The notes beneath the pieces were generated by a model. It was not told the DNA's origin and did no database searches. It saw only the letters and a list, made by a program, of their open reading frames with translations. A stretch of DNA of 64,000 nucleotides from Citrobacter telavivensis. Its GTDB lineage: Bacteria > Pseudomonadota > Gammaproteobacteria > Enterobacterales > Enterobacteriaceae. Below, piece by piece: positions 62,656-64,000 of this stretch (position 1 is the stretch's first letter; every line of letters starts with the position of its first letter). The stretch lies in assembly GCA_009363175.1 (NCBI GenBank), contig CP045205.1:1364001-1428000 (forward strand), written 5' to 3'. A program made the translations under genes and the position numbers.

Positions 62656-63081
62656 ATGAGCAACATCACTATTTATCACAACCCAGCCTGCGGTACGTCG
62701 CGTAATACGCTGGAGATGATCCGCAACAGTGGTACTGAGCCGACGATTATTCATTACCTTGAGAATCCACCGTCACGCGATGAGCTGGTCAAACTCATTG
62801 CAGATATGGGCATTTCAGTCCGGGCCTTGCTGCGTAAAAACGTTGAGCCTTACGAAGAACTGGGGCTTGCGGAAGATAACTTTACTGACGAGCAGTTAAT
62901 CGACTTTATGCTTCAGCATCCGATCCTGATTAACCGTCCGATTGTGGTGACGCCGCTGGGAACGCGTCTGTGCCGTCCTTCAGAGGTGGTGTTGGATATT
63001 CTCCCTGATGCGCAAAAAGGCGCGTTCGCGAAAGAAGATGGCGAGAAAGTGGTTAATGATGCAGGTCAAAGAGTGAAGTAA
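62656..63081 (+). CDS. arsC: Glutaredoxin-dependent arsenate reductase ArsC
   Basis: ArsC reduces arsenate to arsenite with glutathione and glutaredoxin, making the substrate of ArsB. The 141-residue protein has the catalytic C12 in HNPACGTSRNT and the arginine triad R60, R94 and R107. It starts 12 bases after arsB. A strong stem-loop follows the stop. Confidence 0.97.
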   Translation: MSNITIYHNPACGTSRNTLEMIRNSGTEPTIIHYLENPPSRDELVKLIADMGISVRALLRKNVEPYEELGLAEDNFTDEQLIDFMLQHPILINRPIVVTPLGTRLCRPSEVVLDILPDAQKGAFAKEDGEKVVNDAGQRVK

Positions 63082-63085
63082 ACAT

Positions 63086-63113
63086 CAGGGGGGAGGAATG
63101 TCCCCCCTGTTTG
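63086..63113 (+). terminator. ars operon terminator
   Basis: CAGGGGGGA (63086-63094) pairs with TCCCCCCTG (63101-63109), followed by TTTGTTG. It lies five bases past the arsC stop. Confidence 0.85.
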
Positions 63114-63177
63114 TTGACCATTTAAATTATTGACCTTTTAAAACAACGCATGATTTCTATGAAGTAAGCCTTCCTGT

Positions 63178-63211
63178 AACGCTTTGCGGAAGGAAAGCGT
63201 TATTCTTTTTT
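63178..63211 (+). terminator. Second terminator-like hairpin without an assigned gene
   Basis: AACGCTTT (63178-63185) pairs with AAAGCGTT (63194-63201), followed by ATTCTTTTTT. It is 68 bases beyond the ars terminator and 168 bases before the next gene, so it could end a small RNA or act as back-up to the ars terminator. Confidence 0.55.
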
Positions 63212-63378
63212 GCCGCAAGCCATTCCAGAACAGAATATATCTTATCCCGTCAGCCACTCTTTTTCTGCTTATTCATTTTTCAGTAATCGTTATTTAGTAT
63301 TCTTGATTGGCCCCATCATGCAGATGTGTATAGTGAATTTCACTTTTATAAAGCCCTTTTTATTAGCAAGGAGCATTT

Positions 63379-64000
63379 ATGCATCTGGCCCGGTTTCCAC
63401 GAATTTCACTTGGTCATTTTCCCACGCCGCTGGAGCCGCTGAATAATTTAAGCAAATTATTAGGCGGACCTAAAATATGGATTAAACGCGACGACGCAAC
63501 CGGTCTGGCAACGGGCGGAAATAAAACCCGCAAGCTGGAATTCCTGCTGGCGGATGCGCTGGAGAAAAAAGCCGATGTGGTCATTACCCAGGGGGCGACG
63601 CAGTCAAACCACGTGCGCCAGACGATCGCGGGCGCCGCGCGTCTCGGGCTGAAAGCGAAGGCGCTGCTGGAAAAACGCGTTACCGATTTTGGTGAAGATT
63701 ATCAGCGTTCAGGTAACGTATTGCTGGATACGCTGCTCGGCGGCGACATCGTCGCCCACCTGCCGGGCGGTACCGATATGCAACAGGCGATGGAGGAATA
63801 CGCGGCGACGCTGCGTGAACAGGGGCACACGCCGTATATCATCCCCGGCGGTGGCTCGAACCCGATCGGCGCGCTGGGCTACGTGGCCTGCGCGGAAGAG
63901 CTGTTGTACCAGTCATCAGAGCGCCGTCTGCGCATCGATCATGTGGTTCACGCCACCGGCAGTACCGGCACGCAAGCTGGGTTAGTCGCCGGTTTTACCG
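63379..64000 (+). CDS. PLP-dependent D-cysteine desulfhydrase / L-cysteate sulfo-lyase family, partial
   Basis: The frame starts MHLARFPRISLGHFPTPLEP after AAGGAGCATTT and is open to the window edge (207 codons). It belongs to the ACC deaminase/DcyD fold-type II PLP family, with the PLP lysine in GGNKTRKLEF and the phosphate-binding loop ATGSTGTQAG. The N-terminus MHLARFPR...LGHFPTPLE is closer in memory to CuyA-type L-cysteate sulfo-lyases than to E. coli DcyD. CuyA makes pyruvate, ammonia and sulfite from cysteate. The C-terminal third and any neighbours are outside the window. Confidence 0.8.
   Translation, partial: MHLARFPRISLGHFPTPLEPLNNLSKLLGGPKIWIKRDDATGLATGGNKTRKLEFLLADALEKKADVVITQGATQSNHVRQTIAGAARLGLKAKALLEKRVTDFGEDYQRSGNVLLDTLLGGDIVAHLPGGTDMQQAMEEYAATLREQGHTPYIIPGGGSNPIGALGYVACAEELLYQSSERRLRIDHVVHATGSTGTQAGLVAGFT

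Noticed and set aside
58586..64000. att direct repeat of the glyU 3' end
   Set aside because: I looked for TTCGATTCCCTTCGCCCGC downstream and found no copy before the window edge.
1..64000. CRISPR arrays or insertion sequences
   Set aside because: No regularly spaced repeats and no transposase gene were seen; the repeats present are REP/BIME elements.

Overview
The window reads as chromosome of an Enterobacteriaceae member close to Escherichia, Salmonella and Citrobacter; Citrobacter is my best guess, but nothing here fixes the genus. Most proteins match E. coli K-12 families almost end to end, and gene order follows the K-12 argP-to-glyU segment. REP/BIME repeats, 6S RNA, a Sib/Ibs locus and the prfB frameshift site are all where that lineage keeps them.

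Bases 1-27,100 are core housekeeping DNA: argP (cut by the window edge), rpiA, serA, an Ibs/SibC type I toxin-antitoxin pair, fau with 6S RNA upstream, zapA, ygfB-pepP-ubiH-ubiI, the glycine cleavage operon gcvTHP, an SDR gene, bglA with an RpiR-type regulator, yqfB, trhA, ygfZ, sdhE-cptA, fldB, xerD-dsbC-recJ-prfB-lysS and idi.

Bases 27,700-57,500 are one large purine and uric acid catabolism region. The minus strand carries xanQ-guaD-ghxQ-uacT plus a 41-residue ORF, the ygfK-ssnA-ygfM-xdhD operon, the ygeW-ygeX-ygeY-hyuA-yqeA operon and xdhABC. Cofactor genes mocA, yqeC and yqeB sit in the middle, and the sigma-54 activator gene ygeV lies between ygeW and xdhC. Good -24/-12 sigma-54 elements stand before ygfK, ygeW and xdhA, and two of these control regions share a 15-base near-palindrome. 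The genes suggest import of xanthine, guanine and urate, molybdenum hydroxylase chemistry, ring opening by amidohydrolases, cleavage of 2,3-diaminopropionate and ATP recovery through carbamoyl phosphate. The K-12 genes ygfS and ygfT, normally between ghxQ and uacT, are missing.

Bases 57,750-64,000 hold actS, tRNA-Gly (glyU) and accessory DNA beyond the tRNA, where E. coli carries ETT2: an AT-richer tract, an unrecognised exported protein, an arsenic resistance operon and the start of a PLP-dependent cysteate/D-cysteine lyase gene. The ars operon is rearranged: an in-frame fusion joins the N-terminal 103 residues of ArsD to the C-terminal end of ArsA, removing both ATP-binding motifs of the pump ATPase.
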